A stretch of 64,000 nt of DNA from an uncultured Thermoguttaceae bacterium (GCA_937951625.1 CALFBP010000060.1:1-64000), one strand, 5' to 3'; positions 18,551 to 27,533 are shown, numbered from the stretch's first letter. Translations and numbers: made by a program. The notes: generated from the letters alone by a model not told the origin.

Positions 18551-19743
18551 GGCTGGGAGTCCTTAAAACGAAACGACGACACGATCCTAGCCACTGCGGA
18601 CAAGGCGCGGGCCGCCGCCCGGCCAGCCGCTTGTGCTGGTTGATACAAACCGGCCAGCAGGCGCGAAGCAAGGGGAAAGCGGTACCCCTTCTGCCGGGCA
18701 AAACGGACGATTTCGCGTTGGAGCGGGTCGCGGCTCGCGAGCACCCTGCCCATGTATGCCTTGCGCCGGCGGCGATAGACCTCCAGATCAAACACCTTCG
18801 CGTAGCGGTCCAACAGACCGGCGATCTCCAGCGTGAGCTGGGTGCGCAGACATTTGAAGCACGCCGAGCAGTTTTTCTCGCCCTGGAGGGAGACGCAAAC
18901 GTCGAGCGCGGCGTATGACTCGGGGATCTCCGCCACGCGCAGCGTCTTCTCCACCCGTGTGTACTCCCCGCCCACGGAAATCGTGTCTAGCGAGTCAGTG
19001 GAAAGCAAGGGCAAGGCGACCGCGTCGCAATAGGCCATGTCACGAGCAGGACCAACATAGGCATTGACCCACGAGAGACCCGAGGCGTACAGGTAGCGTC
19101 CAATCCCGTTCTGAAGCAATAGCGGCACTGAGGCGTTCCGCGGCGTGTGGGTCTGTTGAAAGCTGAAGGGCTTATAAAACTCGCTCAGGTTCGAGTTGAC
19201 CGCGATAAGCGGAAGACCGATGCGTTCGGCCACGGCCTCGACGCGCGCGAGCCGCTGGCGGAAGAGGCGTTCGCCGCCCTCACCGTGGGACCCCACGTTG
19301 TTGAACAACAGGTGCGTCACCTCGAGCTCCGTGGATGTTTGGGCATAGTAATAGTCGGCCAGCACGCACCAGGAGTCGATGCCCGCGGAAAAACCCGTCG
19401 CAACGCCAGGCGCGCGGGGCGCGGCCGACGGGACCACCTCCGCCGCATGGACGCGGATCCGTTTCAAGGACGGAATCACCATCTGCAAGATGCGCTGATA
19501 CGCACTCGAAAGGGCATGATACAGCCTTTCCGAGACGGTTCCCTCGGCGTGCAGTTCCTCGCCGCGGGCCATAGCCGGGATCAGTAGGGCCAGCAGCGGG
19601 CCGTCCGATCGGTCCGTCAAAAAGGCCGCGTAGGCCTGGTCCACGCGATACCATAAAACTTTTTCGCCCAGCGAGCCAACGACCCGCACCGAGTAAACGG
19701 CCTCGCCGCCTTGCCGGACGATTTCAGGTCTGGAAATACGCAT
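18547..19743 (-). CDS. QueC-like PP-loop ATPase in a polysaccharide cluster
   Basis: The product has 398 residues. Residues 118-124 read FSAGIDS, a variant of the PP-loop SGGxDS motif that adenylates carbonyl or carboxyl groups. Cys283, Cys292, Cys295 and Cys298 give C-x8-C-x2-C-x2-C, the same spacing as the zinc site of 7-cyano-7-deazaguanine synthase QueC. The N-terminal 100 residues and the C-terminal basic tail do not resemble QueC, and no queuosine gene is nearby. It overlaps the upstream GT4 gene by 20 bases and the downstream sulfotransferase fragment, so it belongs to this operon. The role is probably sugar or lipid modification by amidation or a related reaction. Inferred, not known. 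Confidence 0.65.
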   Translation of the reverse strand: MRISRPEIVRQGGEAVYSVRVVGSLGEKVLWYRVDQAYAAFLTDRSDGPLLALLIPAMARGEELHAEGTVSERLYHALSSAYQRILQMVIPSLKRIRVHAAEVVPSAAPRAPGVATGFSAGIDSWCVLADYYYAQTSTELEVTHLLFNNVGSHGEGGERLFRQRLARVEAVAERIGLPLIAVNSNLSEFYKPFSFQQTHTPRNASVPLLLQNGIGRYLYASGLSWVNAYVGPARDMAYCDAVALPLLSTDSLDTISVGGEYTRVEKTLRVAEIPESYAALDVCVSLQGEKNCSACFKCLRTQLTLEIAGLLDRYAKVFDLEVYRRRRKAYMGRVLASRDPLQREIVRFARQKGYRFPLASRLLAGLYQPAQAAGRAAARALSAVARIVSSFRFKDSQP

Positions 19744-20926
19744 GAGATTTCCCCGGCGGGCCGACGATGTTTGCAGGTCCAGCGTTCGAGCGCGCGGTCA
19801 GGATCTCGCGCAGGGTATTCATCTCTTGTTCCAAGGTAAACATGGTTCGCGCGCGTTCCCAAGCGTGTTTTCCCATTTGGCTTCGCAATTCGGGCGAGTT
19901 GGCCAGACGCACCAGCGCGTTGGCGTGGCCCCGTAAATCGCCTGGCTCGACGAGGATGCCATCTTGCTCATGCTCAACGATTTCGGGAAGCGACCCGCTC
20001 CGTCCCGTAACGATGGGCAGCCCCATGGCCATGGCCTCCACGATCGAAACTCCGAAGGCCTCCTCTTGGTGCGTCTTCGGCCCGAGGCGATGGTGCGCGG
20101 TAAAGATGTCGGCCTGCTGCAATAGGTGCTCTACGGTGGATGCGTTCACGGCCCCTAGGAGTTCTATGCGATCGGAGAACGGTGAGCGGGCCTTCAATCG
20201 GCGGCAGGCCCTCCACAAGGGGCCGTCGCCAGCGAGGACCAAGCGGCCTCGCAGCCCCTGGCGGCAGGCCAGGTCGAAAGCCTGGATCAGGAGGTCTGGC
20301 CCTTTACAATCGATAAGCCTGCCCACGCAAACCAGCGTGCATTCTTCTTTCGACTCGTGGACCCGCGGCTCGGGAGGAACCGTGACGCCCAAGTATTTCA
20401 CATCAATCCGTTCCTCGGGGATGCCGATCGATGTCAACCGGCGCTTGGTGGCGAGCGAATTGGCGATGAAACTGACGTTGGGGGGCAAGGCCCGAACCCG
20501 ACCGATGTAGTTGCGAGCATGCGTCGGCCGACCGTTGTCGCCTCGATGGTCCCACGTGACGTCGTATCCGTGACAATGGACCACCACCGGCTTAGCGCAG
20601 CGCACCCAGGCTTCGTGGTAGCGCACCGCCGTGGTCAAAAAATGCACCAACACGCAATCGATCGAGTGGCGCGCGATCAGCGATTCGATCGCCGCACCTC
20701 GGAGCCGATTCCACGGCGAATCGCCGAGCAAACCAAGCGCGCCGACCACTTGGGACCACAGGGGCGGGACGGGCAGGACGTGGACCGGCAACCCCGATGC
20801 CGCCGCCGTGGGCGCGGGCCGGTCGGCAGCGATGAGCGTCAAGTCCGGGCCCAGACCTCGGGCCATGCGCCGCATCCACTCATGCGACGGGCTGTCCAAA
20901 TCGCGAGCTAAAAATAAGACTCGCAT
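19724..20926 (-). CDS. GT4-family glycosyltransferase
   Basis: The product is about 400 residues with a GT-B fold. The N-terminal domain starts MRVLFLARDLDSPSHEW. The C-terminal nucleotide-sugar domain has CVGRLIDCKGPDLLIQAF, and EAFGVSIVEAMAMGLPIV carries the E-x7-E motif of retaining GT4 enzymes. ATG 20926 is chosen because the GT fold begins there; the ORF-track start at 21082 adds 52 unrelated residues. It sits between the pyruvyl transferase and the PP-loop ATPase on the same strand. Donor and acceptor are unknown. Confidence 0.85.
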   Translation of the reverse strand: MRVLFLARDLDSPSHEWMRRMARGLGPDLTLIAADRPAPTAAASGLPVHVLPVPPLWSQVVGALGLLGDSPWNRLRGAAIESLIARHSIDCVLVHFLTTAVRYHEAWVRCAKPVVVHCHGYDVTWDHRGDNGRPTHARNYIGRVRALPPNVSFIANSLATKRRLTSIGIPEERIDVKYLGVTVPPEPRVHESKEECTLVCVGRLIDCKGPDLLIQAFDLACRQGLRGRLVLAGDGPLWRACRRLKARSPFSDRIELLGAVNASTVEHLLQQADIFTAHHRLGPKTHQEEAFGVSIVEAMAMGLPIVTGRSGSLPEIVEHEQDGILVEPGDLRGHANALVRLANSPELRSQMGKHAWERARTMFTLEQEMNTLREILTARSNAGPANIVGPPGKSHAYFQT

Positions 20927-21057
20927 CCACCGCCTCAAAGCTCTCGGAGAAGCGAAAGGGAGGGCAAACGCGCCGAAAGGCCAGGCCGCACCCGAACTTC
21001 GGCCGTTTGTTCCCTCTTGGCCCAAAAGCCTTACTGTCTTGCACCATGCATATTGGA

Positions 21058-21984
21058 TTATCTCGTGTGCGACTGGATCCACTCCCGGGCCAGGGCGCCA
21101 AACGCCACTGCCGCCTCCCGCTCCTCGATTCGCCTCGCGGCGCTCACCGTCGGCGCGTTGTCAAGCAGGCGGGGCAGTTCTTCCGTCCTTTCGGCCAAAA
21201 TCCCGTTGCCGTACCGTTCCTGGAACGCGCGGAGCTTCTCGTCCCAGGGCAGGGCGACGTAGGGAATCCCCAAGCCAAAGGCGATGATCGCGCCGTGCAA
21301 ACGGGAGCAGACAACGAGGCGGGCTGGTCGGTAGCATTGATCGAGAATGTCCATCAACCCGAAGCGGGGCCGCTGGACGTTATCGGTTCGAACCACCGGC
21401 CAACCGGACCGCCGGAGTGCCCTCCAAATGGCCTCCGACTCGGCAACGGGAACCGCATCGTGGGCCGCCAAAAGGATGGTCTTCCGCTCCGGCGCGAGGG
21501 ATGCAGCGAACTGGTCCGCCCAAACCACGGTGGGGCAAATTCCCACGTGGACATCCGGCCTCCCAAAGTGGTTTGCCGTCAGCTCGTCCCGCACATGGAT
21601 CAGATCGCAGCGATCGAACACGTCGCGGACCACGCCGCGATCCACACACGGATTGTTCTCGCCGCGGGGAAAGCACCCGCCGATTCCCCAGGCGATCATC
21701 GGCAAGCGGCAATGCTGCCGCAGATCGCTCCAGAAGGGGTTGAACACTCGGTGCAGAAGGCCGGCGCCGCCAATGATCGCGGCGCGATACCGCCGGTTAA
21801 TGAACTCGAAATCGACCGGGACCCGATGAACATTCCACGTGTCCGGTTGGAAACCGAGCATCTGCTGGATGCCAAGCACTGGCGTGTAATTGCCGATGTT
21901 GTCGACCGCGGAGTAGAACTGGATCACCGGCGACCGCACACGCCGCAGAACAGCAGGGAGACGAGAGAGGTCATGAAACCGCAC
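21058..21984 (-). CDS. polysaccharide pyruvyl transferase-like protein
   Basis: The product is about 308 residues. The start of the domain, IQFYSAVDNIGNYTPVLGIQQML, and the late CSRLHGAIIAFGLGIPYVAL match the polysaccharide pyruvyl transferase family (CsaB/WcaK type), which adds ketal pyruvate to wall or exopolysaccharide sugars. The start is uncertain: GTG 21984 and GTG 21939 are both possible and neither has a clear ribosome site. ATG 22104 is unlikely because the predicted transcription start lies only a few bases before it. It is the first gene of the minus-strand polysaccharide operon. Confidence 0.75.
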   Translation of the reverse strand: MRFHDLSRLPAVLRRVRSPVIQFYSAVDNIGNYTPVLGIQQMLGFQPDTWNVHRVPVDFEFINRRYRAAIIGGAGLLHRVFNPFWSDLRQHCRLPMIAWGIGGCFPRGENNPCVDRGVVRDVFDRCDLIHVRDELTANHFGRPDVHVGICPTVVWADQFAASLAPERKTILLAAHDAVPVAESEAIWRALRRSGWPVVRTDNVQRPRFGLMDILDQCYRPARLVVCSRLHGAIIAFGLGIPYVALPWDEKLRAFQERYGNGILAERTEELPRLLDNAPTVSAARRIEEREAAVAFGALAREWIQSHTR

Positions 21985-22115
21985 ACGCCGGTCGAGGAGG
22001 CCCCACCAGCCCCCAACCCTAGCTCGATCGCCCACGCAAGATGCCCTCCTCCTGAAGGCCCCTCGGCCCCGCACGCTGCCGGGCGGCCGTGTCCTTCCCC
22101 ACACTGGCGGCGGGC

Positions 22116-22144
22116 ATTATATTGGCCGCATCCTGCGTTGACAA
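22116..22144 (-). promoter_or_regulatory. minus-strand sigma70 promoter of the polysaccharide operon
   Basis: Read on the minus strand, TTGTCA (22144-22139) and a perfect TATAAT (22121-22116) are separated by 17 bases. The -35 box lies within one arm of a perfect palindrome, so repression by a dimeric protein is plausible. Confidence 0.65.
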
Positions 22145-22159
22145 CACAGAGTTGTCAAC
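22137..22159. repeat. perfect 9-bp inverted repeat, candidate operator
   Basis: GTTGACAAC, five bases (ACAGA), then GTTGTCAAC. It covers the -35 element of the minus-strand promoter and lies about 220 bases before the plus-strand glycosyltransferase gene, so one protein could control both directions. Confidence 0.65.
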
Positions 22160-22380
22160 ACAAAGTTCATAACACGGACCAGCCCGATCGTTGGTATCGC
22201 GGCAAGGTTCGCCGATGCGGAAAGCTGCGTATTGTTCACGAGTTCTCGGCTTGGGGGCGAGCCTTGGCCACTCCGCGTGCCTTGTCAGGGCCGCGGCGAT
22301 GCACGCAATGGCTTTTGGCCGCGGTAGCTAGAAGGCTGCGGGGTGGGCCCTGTTGCAACGCTGAAGGATTGCGTTCTTCC

Positions 22381-23358
22381 ATGCCCGAACACGGTTCTTC
22401 CCGACGGGTGAGGTTGCCGGGTTCCTTCTGGGGAATCACCGCGTATTTCAATCCCTCGCGGTACGCCAACAAGCGGACGAATTACCGCTTGTTCCGCCAG
22501 TCGTTGAAGCCGCAGGGATTGCCTCTGGTCGCCGTCGAGTTGGTTCACGACCAGGGCCCCTTCGAGTTGGAGGAGGGCGATGCGGAAATTCTCGTGCAGC
22601 GCCGTGGCGGGGACGTGATGTGGCAAAAGGAGCGGTTGCTCAACGTCGCCTTGGAGCACTTGCCAGCCGACTGCGATAAGGTCGTACTTCTGGACGCGGA
22701 TACGCTGTTTCAAAATCGGCATTGGGTGACCGATACGGCCGAACTCCTCGAGCAATATACCTTCGTGCAACCGTTCTCCTACTTTTTCTGGCTCGGGCCA
22801 GAATGCACCGCCGCGCCGGCTCGGGCATCGGTCAAGGCCAGCGTCGGTTATTGTTCGGTTCACGGCCTGAACATCCGTAGCGGTGTTCCCGGCGCCGCGT
22901 TGGCGGCGCGGCGTAGCGTGTTTCAGACCTTCGGGATTTACGACCGCATGATCCTCGGAGGCGGCGATCGTATCTTGATCAGCGCCGCCCTGGGCATCGA
23001 TCCCGCCGACAACCCTCACATCGACGCCCATTCGGCCAGTCTGTTGGACGACGCCCGCCAGTGGTGCCGGGCAGTCGGCGCGGCCGGCCAGCAGAGTTTG
23101 GGTTATACGGAGGGCAATTTATTCCACCTTTGGCACGGATCCTTTCGTAATCGACGCTATGGCAGGCGAGTCCGCCTCTTGGCCGACTTTGACGTTCGCA
23201 ACGACATTCGCGTTGATGATCAAGGGGCCTGGGCCTGGGCCTCCAACAAGCCTCGCCTTCATGCCGCCGTCCGCCGGTATTTCGAGCTTCGCAACGAGCA
23301 AGGCGGGGCGGCCGCAGTTTGGTGGAGGCGATGGGTCCGGTCCTTTCTGAAGCGGTAA
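22381..23358 (+). CDS. GT-A-type glycosyltransferase
   Basis: The product is about 325 residues. KVVLLDADTLF carries a DxD-type motif for metal and nucleotide-sugar binding, preceded by QKERLLNVALEHLP, a pattern seen in GT-A enzymes that handle surface glycans. MILGGGDRILISAALGI and NLFHLWHGSFRNRRYGRR follow as acceptor-side and C-terminal elements. ATG 22381 is the likely start; the ORF-track frame from 21007 runs antisense through the pyruvyl transferase gene and is spurious upstream. The gene is divergent from the polysaccharide operon and probably works with it. Confidence 0.75.
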   Translation: MPEHGSSRRVRLPGSFWGITAYFNPSRYANKRTNYRLFRQSLKPQGLPLVAVELVHDQGPFELEEGDAEILVQRRGGDVMWQKERLLNVALEHLPADCDKVVLLDADTLFQNRHWVTDTAELLEQYTFVQPFSYFFWLGPECTAAPARASVKASVGYCSVHGLNIRSGVPGAALAARRSVFQTFGIYDRMILGGGDRILISAALGIDPADNPHIDAHSASLLDDARQWCRAVGAAGQQSLGYTEGNLFHLWHGSFRNRRYGRRVRLLADFDVRNDIRVDDQGAWAWASNKPRLHAAVRRYFELRNEQGGAAAVWWRRWVRSFLKR

Positions 23359-23458
23359 TCCGTAGCACTTCGTAAAGCGCCGAACTCGGGCTTCAGCCGC
23401 CATGCCATTCACAAGACACCGCTGACCGTCGCGCATTCGGCCCCCCCCACTTGTGGCT

Positions 23459-23475
23459 ATTACTAATTCAGTAAT
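23459..23475. repeat. 6-bp inverted repeat upstream of the membrane protein gene
   Basis: ATTACT, five bases (AATTC), AGTAAT, in an AT-rich stretch about 90 bases before the ATG at 23568. It is a possible operator; no promoter could be fixed beside it. Confidence 0.3.
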
Positions 23476-23567
23476 GATTGGTTACATTCATCACTCTACA
23501 AGCGTGGTACAGTAGAAGCGCTGGAGCAAAGAAACCATGGCGGCAATCCCAATCGGAAAGGCTTGCT

Positions 23568-24161
23568 ATGGACAACCGAGAATTGCTGCGGACTTTGTCG
23601 GGTTGCCGGTTTTATCGGCGGTATCTCGAGGCCCAGCAAGCGGGAATATCGCCTTCCCACGAACCCACAATCCTAGCCATTCCGCCGCGGCAACAGAAAC
23701 GCCGTCGCGCACGGCGGTTGTACCGGAAATATAGCGCGGTGGTGGGAATCCTGCTGGGAGTTGGCGTGGTGCTGATTATCACGCCTTTGTGGCTTGCGCA
23801 CCCGCCCTACGGCAAAGCGTTTCTGTTGAGCCTGCCGCCGATGCTGATCTGTGCTTTAAGTTGGATGGCTGGGGTGTGGTGGGCGTGGGACAAGGATCGA
23901 ATCATCTTCCTTGCAGTAACCATTGGTGTTACGCCGGCCCGACTGTTTCTCGGTTTGGCGTGGGCGTGGATGGTGCTTTCGATTCCCGACCTCCCTTGTT
24001 TTGCCTTCGTGCTGGGCTTGATGTGGCACTGGCTGGTTTTTGCCATCCCTGAATTCGGAATGGCCTACGAGCTGAGTCAGCCCCCCCCAATTCACAACCC
24101 ATCACTCTCCTCACGAGATGCAATTCGTTCCGTGTGTGAAGCGAATGGTGAAAAGATCTAA
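23568..24161 (+). CDS. multi-pass membrane protein of unknown function
   Basis: The product is about 197 residues. A basic cytoplasmic N-terminus (QQKRRRARRLYRKY) precedes about four hydrophobic segments: VVGILLGVGVVLIITPLWL, LLSLPPMLICALSWMAG, IIFLAVTIGV with LFLGLAWAWMVL, and FVLGLMWHWLVFAI. A short polar tail ends at TAA 24159. ATG 23568 follows GGAAAGG; the track start at 23478 lacks this. No family was recognised. It precedes the AAA/VWA pair by 427 bases on the same strand. Confidence 0.65.
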   Translation: MDNRELLRTLSGCRFYRRYLEAQQAGISPSHEPTILAIPPRQQKRRRARRLYRKYSAVVGILLGVGVVLIITPLWLAHPPYGKAFLLSLPPMLICALSWMAGVWWAWDKDRIIFLAVTIGVTPARLFLGLAWAWMVLSIPDLPCFAFVLGLMWHWLVFAIPEFGMAYELSQPPPIHNPSLSSRDAIRSVCEANGEKI

Positions 24162-24588
24162 CCCACACTGAGAAAAACACTTACCAAACATCTCGATTTC
24201 TCTCCGCGTGAGGTTGAGGTGATTGCGCGGCTCGTGGAGGCCGTCGGCCGACTGAGGTCCGGTAACGGTTCGGTTGCTGCCCGCATTCTGATTGGCAGGC
24301 GCAAAGAGTTGCTTGCTTCCAATGCCGCCGTAGTCTAAAATTGTCCGATAACATGCCGAATGGTGAAAGTTTCGCCATCACCAGGCACGGCAAAAAAATG
24401 TTTCCTCTCTGAGTAGAGATTGTTTTGGGGGCGAAGGTTGTCGAAGCGTTGACGAACGAGCGGCGTCGTCCGGGCAGGTCGTGGTAGTCGCTTTCGTCCC
24501 GTGCCGTGTTGTCTGCGTGCAGGTAGCGGAATCTGCCTCCAGAAGTTTTTCCGGCGTGTGACGGTGAAGCGCGTGCCGCTCGTCGTGT
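24162..24588 (+). other. spacer with an in-frame coding-like extension
   Basis: Directly after the TAA of the membrane protein gene the same frame stays open for 58 codons to a TAA at 24336. It reads like protein (KHLDFSPREVEVIARLVE, then RILIGRRKELLASNAAVV) but has no ATG. It may be a separated C-terminal part of the upstream gene, a recoding extension or chance. The remaining 250 bases up to the AAA gene hold nothing recognised. Confidence 0.35.
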
Positions 24589-26049
24589 ATGTCCAGCGAC
24601 CAAATCATCCCTGACGCCTTCGACGACCTGTCTCCCCAGGAGGTCCGAGTCCCGTCCACCGGGCAAGCGGCGTGTCCGGCCTGTGGCCAGATCGGCCAGG
24701 CGGCGTTGGTCTCGCCCCTAGGGGCGACCGGCGAGGTTCCGAGCCATCGCTTGCGGCGGCCTTGGTTGCATGGGGAACCGTGGGACGCGGAGCCAGCGGC
24801 GATCATCGACGAATTGCGTCGGGTCCTGTTCGCGTTGGAACGCGATCTGGTCGGGTTCCGACCCTTGTTGATTCAGTCGCTATACGCCCTTCTGACGCGG
24901 GAGAACTTGCTCATCTTCAGTCCGGCCGGTACGGCAAAGACCTTCTTTGCCGCCTCGATTTTTGGCCGGATTCGGGGGGCTCGGGTGTTTGATACCCAAA
25001 TGTCGAAGGGGACCCTGGCCGAGGAACTGTTTGGTTCGATCGACACCGGGCAGTTGAAACGAGGGCGGATTGTCCATAACACGCGAGGAACCTTGGTCGA
25101 TGCCGACTTGGCATTCATCGACGAGTTTTTCGACGCCAACGACATGGTATTGCGTGCCTTATTGGGGGTGTTCAACGAACGCGTGTTCAAGAAAGGCTCG
25201 CAGCTCGAACACTGCCCGCTTCATACCGGCATTGCCGCGGCCAATTATTTGCGGGCTACCGAGGTCACGGAGGCGGTGTTGGATCGCTTTCTGTTTCGGG
25301 CCTACATCACCCCGGATTACAGCGCGTTGACTTTGTTGGGTATCGATCAGGCGTTCGGGCGGCATTATGGCCGGCATGAGGCGCCCGCAGAGGACGAACA
25401 AATCCCATTGCAGCATATCGCCTTTCTGGCCGACATCGTGCGTGGTTTGGTCCCCGAGCGGCGGATCGAAGCCCCGGCGAGCGTCTTGTTCCTGAAGAAC
25501 ATGGTGCTCAATCGCTACCGGGAGCTGATCGGCCAGGCTTGCGAGGCGGCGAAAAAGCGGGCCTTGTACATCAGCCCTCGGACTTATGCCAAGGCGCGGA
25601 TCGTGCTCAATGCCGCGGCATTGATTCGCGGGCGAAGTCAGGTGACCTCGGACGATCTCGCCCAGCTCCGCTATGCGGTCACCACCGTGGGCGGTTGGGA
25701 AGAGCAAGCCGCATGTTTCGACAAGGCGTTGAATGAGACGCTCGTGAGAATCCGTCCTGCCGATCTGGAGCACATCGACCAGCTCGTGGCGGCCCGCGAC
25801 CTTGCCGATCACGTGATGGCCCGTGTCAAAAACGGTGAGCCGATTCCTTGTACGAGTTTTGTCCAACGAATCCTGCGGTTTTTCGGGCTGCTAAGCGCCG
25901 GTGATGTGACTTTCGATCATGTGCGCCGGTTCGTCGACGGCATCAAGCCGCAGGACGAACAGGTCAAGACGCTGAAACTCGAAGTGCTGCGTTGGATTCA
26001 GGACTTGGCCCGCCGCGTGGATCGCATGGCTCACGAGCCCCTGGCCTAG
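24589..26049 (+). CDS. MoxR/RavA-like AAA+ ATPase
   Basis: The product has 486 residues. After a 60-residue N-terminus with a CPACG knuckle comes the AAA+ core. Walker A is SPAGTAKT (111-118), a variant of the MoxR GPPGTAKT; Walker B is LAFIDE (about 174-179), followed by FDANDMVLRALLGVFNER, and sensor 1 lies near IAAANYLRA. The C-terminal half is helical with a late FVQRILRFFGLL. It is followed after 2 bases by a VWA-domain gene, the arrangement of RavA-ViaA and MoxR-VWA chaperone pairs that help load metals or assemble complexes. The substrate complex is unknown. Confidence 0.85.
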   Translation: MSSDQIIPDAFDDLSPQEVRVPSTGQAACPACGQIGQAALVSPLGATGEVPSHRLRRPWLHGEPWDAEPAAIIDELRRVLFALERDLVGFRPLLIQSLYALLTRENLLIFSPAGTAKTFFAASIFGRIRGARVFDTQMSKGTLAEELFGSIDTGQLKRGRIVHNTRGTLVDADLAFIDEFFDANDMVLRALLGVFNERVFKKGSQLEHCPLHTGIAAANYLRATEVTEAVLDRFLFRAYITPDYSALTLLGIDQAFGRHYGRHEAPAEDEQIPLQHIAFLADIVRGLVPERRIEAPASVLFLKNMVLNRYRELIGQACEAAKKRALYISPRTYAKARIVLNAAALIRGRSQVTSDDLAQLRYAVTTVGGWEEQAACFDKALNETLVRIRPADLEHIDQLVAARDLADHVMARVKNGEPIPCTSFVQRILRFFGLLSAGDVTFDHVRRFVDGIKPQDEQVKTLKLEVLRWIQDLARRVDRMAHEPLA

Positions 26050-26051
26050 AC

Positions 26052-27533
26052 GTGGACTCTCCCGACCTCGTCCGGTATCTGGCTGAATTTGATCTGAAGC
26101 TCTCCGACGTGGCGCCTCCTCAGGTCGCGATGTTCGTGGCGGCGCGAAATGCGGCGGGCTACGTGCGTGGGCTGGAGGTTCCCATGGGGACGCGTCGCCG
26201 CGACCAGGAAGGGGCGAGCTTGGCCGAGCGTCCCACCGAGCAAACCCTCGACCTCACCGCTTACGATGGCGAAATCAGCGACTCGCCTCTGCCCGCCGAC
26301 GAAATGGATGTGAGTCTCATCCACAGTGTCGAGGACCTCGCGCACATCTTTCCCGTCCAATGGCTCCTGGAAGACATTCACCGCGACCTTTTCTGGGCCA
26401 AACTGGCGCAGGGCGAGCTGTTGATGCCCCTGTGGCAACGCCCCGCGGATCAGCCCCGCGATTCGACCGAGTCGACGGCGCGGCGGGAGGTGGTGCGGGA
26501 AGAGGCGGAATCCTTCACCCTCAGGCAACATGCCTATGTCCTTCTGGACACTTCGAGCACGATGCAGGACCACGATCGGCGGGGCACCATCGCCCGGGGG
26601 CTGGCCCTGGAATTTCTTCGGGCGGGCCACCAGCAGCGAGCCCAACTCCACCTCCGTCCTTTCACCGCCGAGGCCGGTCCCAGGCTCTCCGGCGTCAGCC
26701 GAGAGGAATTTCGCGCCATCGTCCAAGCAGTGATCGACTTACCCAATGTCGGTCAGACCCGAATCCAAACCGCGCTCGAGCAAGCCGTGCGCGACATCCG
26801 CGAAGGAGGGCCGTGTCTGGGGGCCAGCATCCTTTTGATCACCGATGGCATTTCCCGACTGGGCAAGTGCCCCCTGGCCGACGAAACCTTGCACACCTTC
26901 ATCCTCGGCGACTTGTTCGAGGACCGGTCTGAGGCGGGAACGATCGCCACGCTGAAACAGTGGAGCGACACGTTCCACCGCATTTGGCTCGCCCGCTTCG
27001 CCGAGATTCTCGCGCCCACCTGGGCCGATTGTCAGGCAGCGGCGGCGGTGTTGCAGAAGGCCGTCGAAGCCGGCGCCGCCGATGGTCCGGGGCCCGAGCT
27101 GGCACGGCTCGAAAGGCTATTGGAAAACGTCACGTTCTTGGTCCGCGAGTTCCGCCACTCGCTTGACAAACACAGCCCCGTGCCGCCGGAACTTCCCGAA
27201 ATCGAAAAACGCTTGAAAAATCTCGAGGTCATGTTCCGGGTGCTCGGGGCGCAGGCCTCCGAGGGCCGACTCAATACCAAAGCCAACAGTCCTCCGGGCC
27301 CCCGGCCTGCCAACGCGGTTGCCGATGCCCAACCGCCAGCCGAGGGGCACTTACCCTCTTGGCGTTTCTGGCGAAGCGGCAGTCTCGCGCATCGCGGAGC
27401 AGATGCCTGGCGTTGGCTTTGGCTGCTTTGGAAACACTTGGCGGGCATCATCATTGCGGTATTCGGCAAACTTCGCCGAGCATGGCGGAGGCTCCGCGCG
27501 GGGCGTCCGTTGGCTCGGCGGCGGCAAAGGTAA
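26052..27533 (+). CDS. VWA-domain partner of the MoxR-like ATPase
   Basis: The product is about 493 residues. GTG 26052 begins two bases after the AAA stop codon, so translation is probably coupled. The N-terminal 155 residues are acidic and helical. The VWA domain opens with the MIDAS-like DTSST (166-170; consensus DxSxS) and includes ILLITDGIS as the later acidic strand. A helical linker follows, then a C-terminal segment with aromatic/hydrophobic residues (WLWLLWKHLAGIIIAVFG) and a strongly basic end (RRAWRRLRAGRPLARRRQR), which may bind the membrane. It corresponds to ViaA in the pair. Confidence 0.8.
   Translation: MDSPDLVRYLAEFDLKLSDVAPPQVAMFVAARNAAGYVRGLEVPMGTRRRDQEGASLAERPTEQTLDLTAYDGEISDSPLPADEMDVSLIHSVEDLAHIFPVQWLLEDIHRDLFWAKLAQGELLMPLWQRPADQPRDSTESTARREVVREEAESFTLRQHAYVLLDTSSTMQDHDRRGTIARGLALEFLRAGHQQRAQLHLRPFTAEAGPRLSGVSREEFRAIVQAVIDLPNVGQTRIQTALEQAVRDIREGGPCLGASILLITDGISRLGKCPLADETLHTFILGDLFEDRSEAGTIATLKQWSDTFHRIWLARFAEILAPTWADCQAAAAVLQKAVEAGAADGPGPELARLERLLENVTFLVREFRHSLDKHSPVPPELPEIEKRLKNLEVMFRVLGAQASEGRLNTKANSPPGPRPANAVADAQPPAEGHLPSWRFWRSGSLAHRGADAWRWLWLLWKHLAGIIIAVFGKLRRAWRRLRAGRPLARRRQR

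Noticed and set aside
21007-22380. The first 458 codons of ORF 21007-23358
   Set aside because: They run antisense through the pyruvyl transferase gene and its promoter. The glycosyltransferase signal begins only at about 22381.
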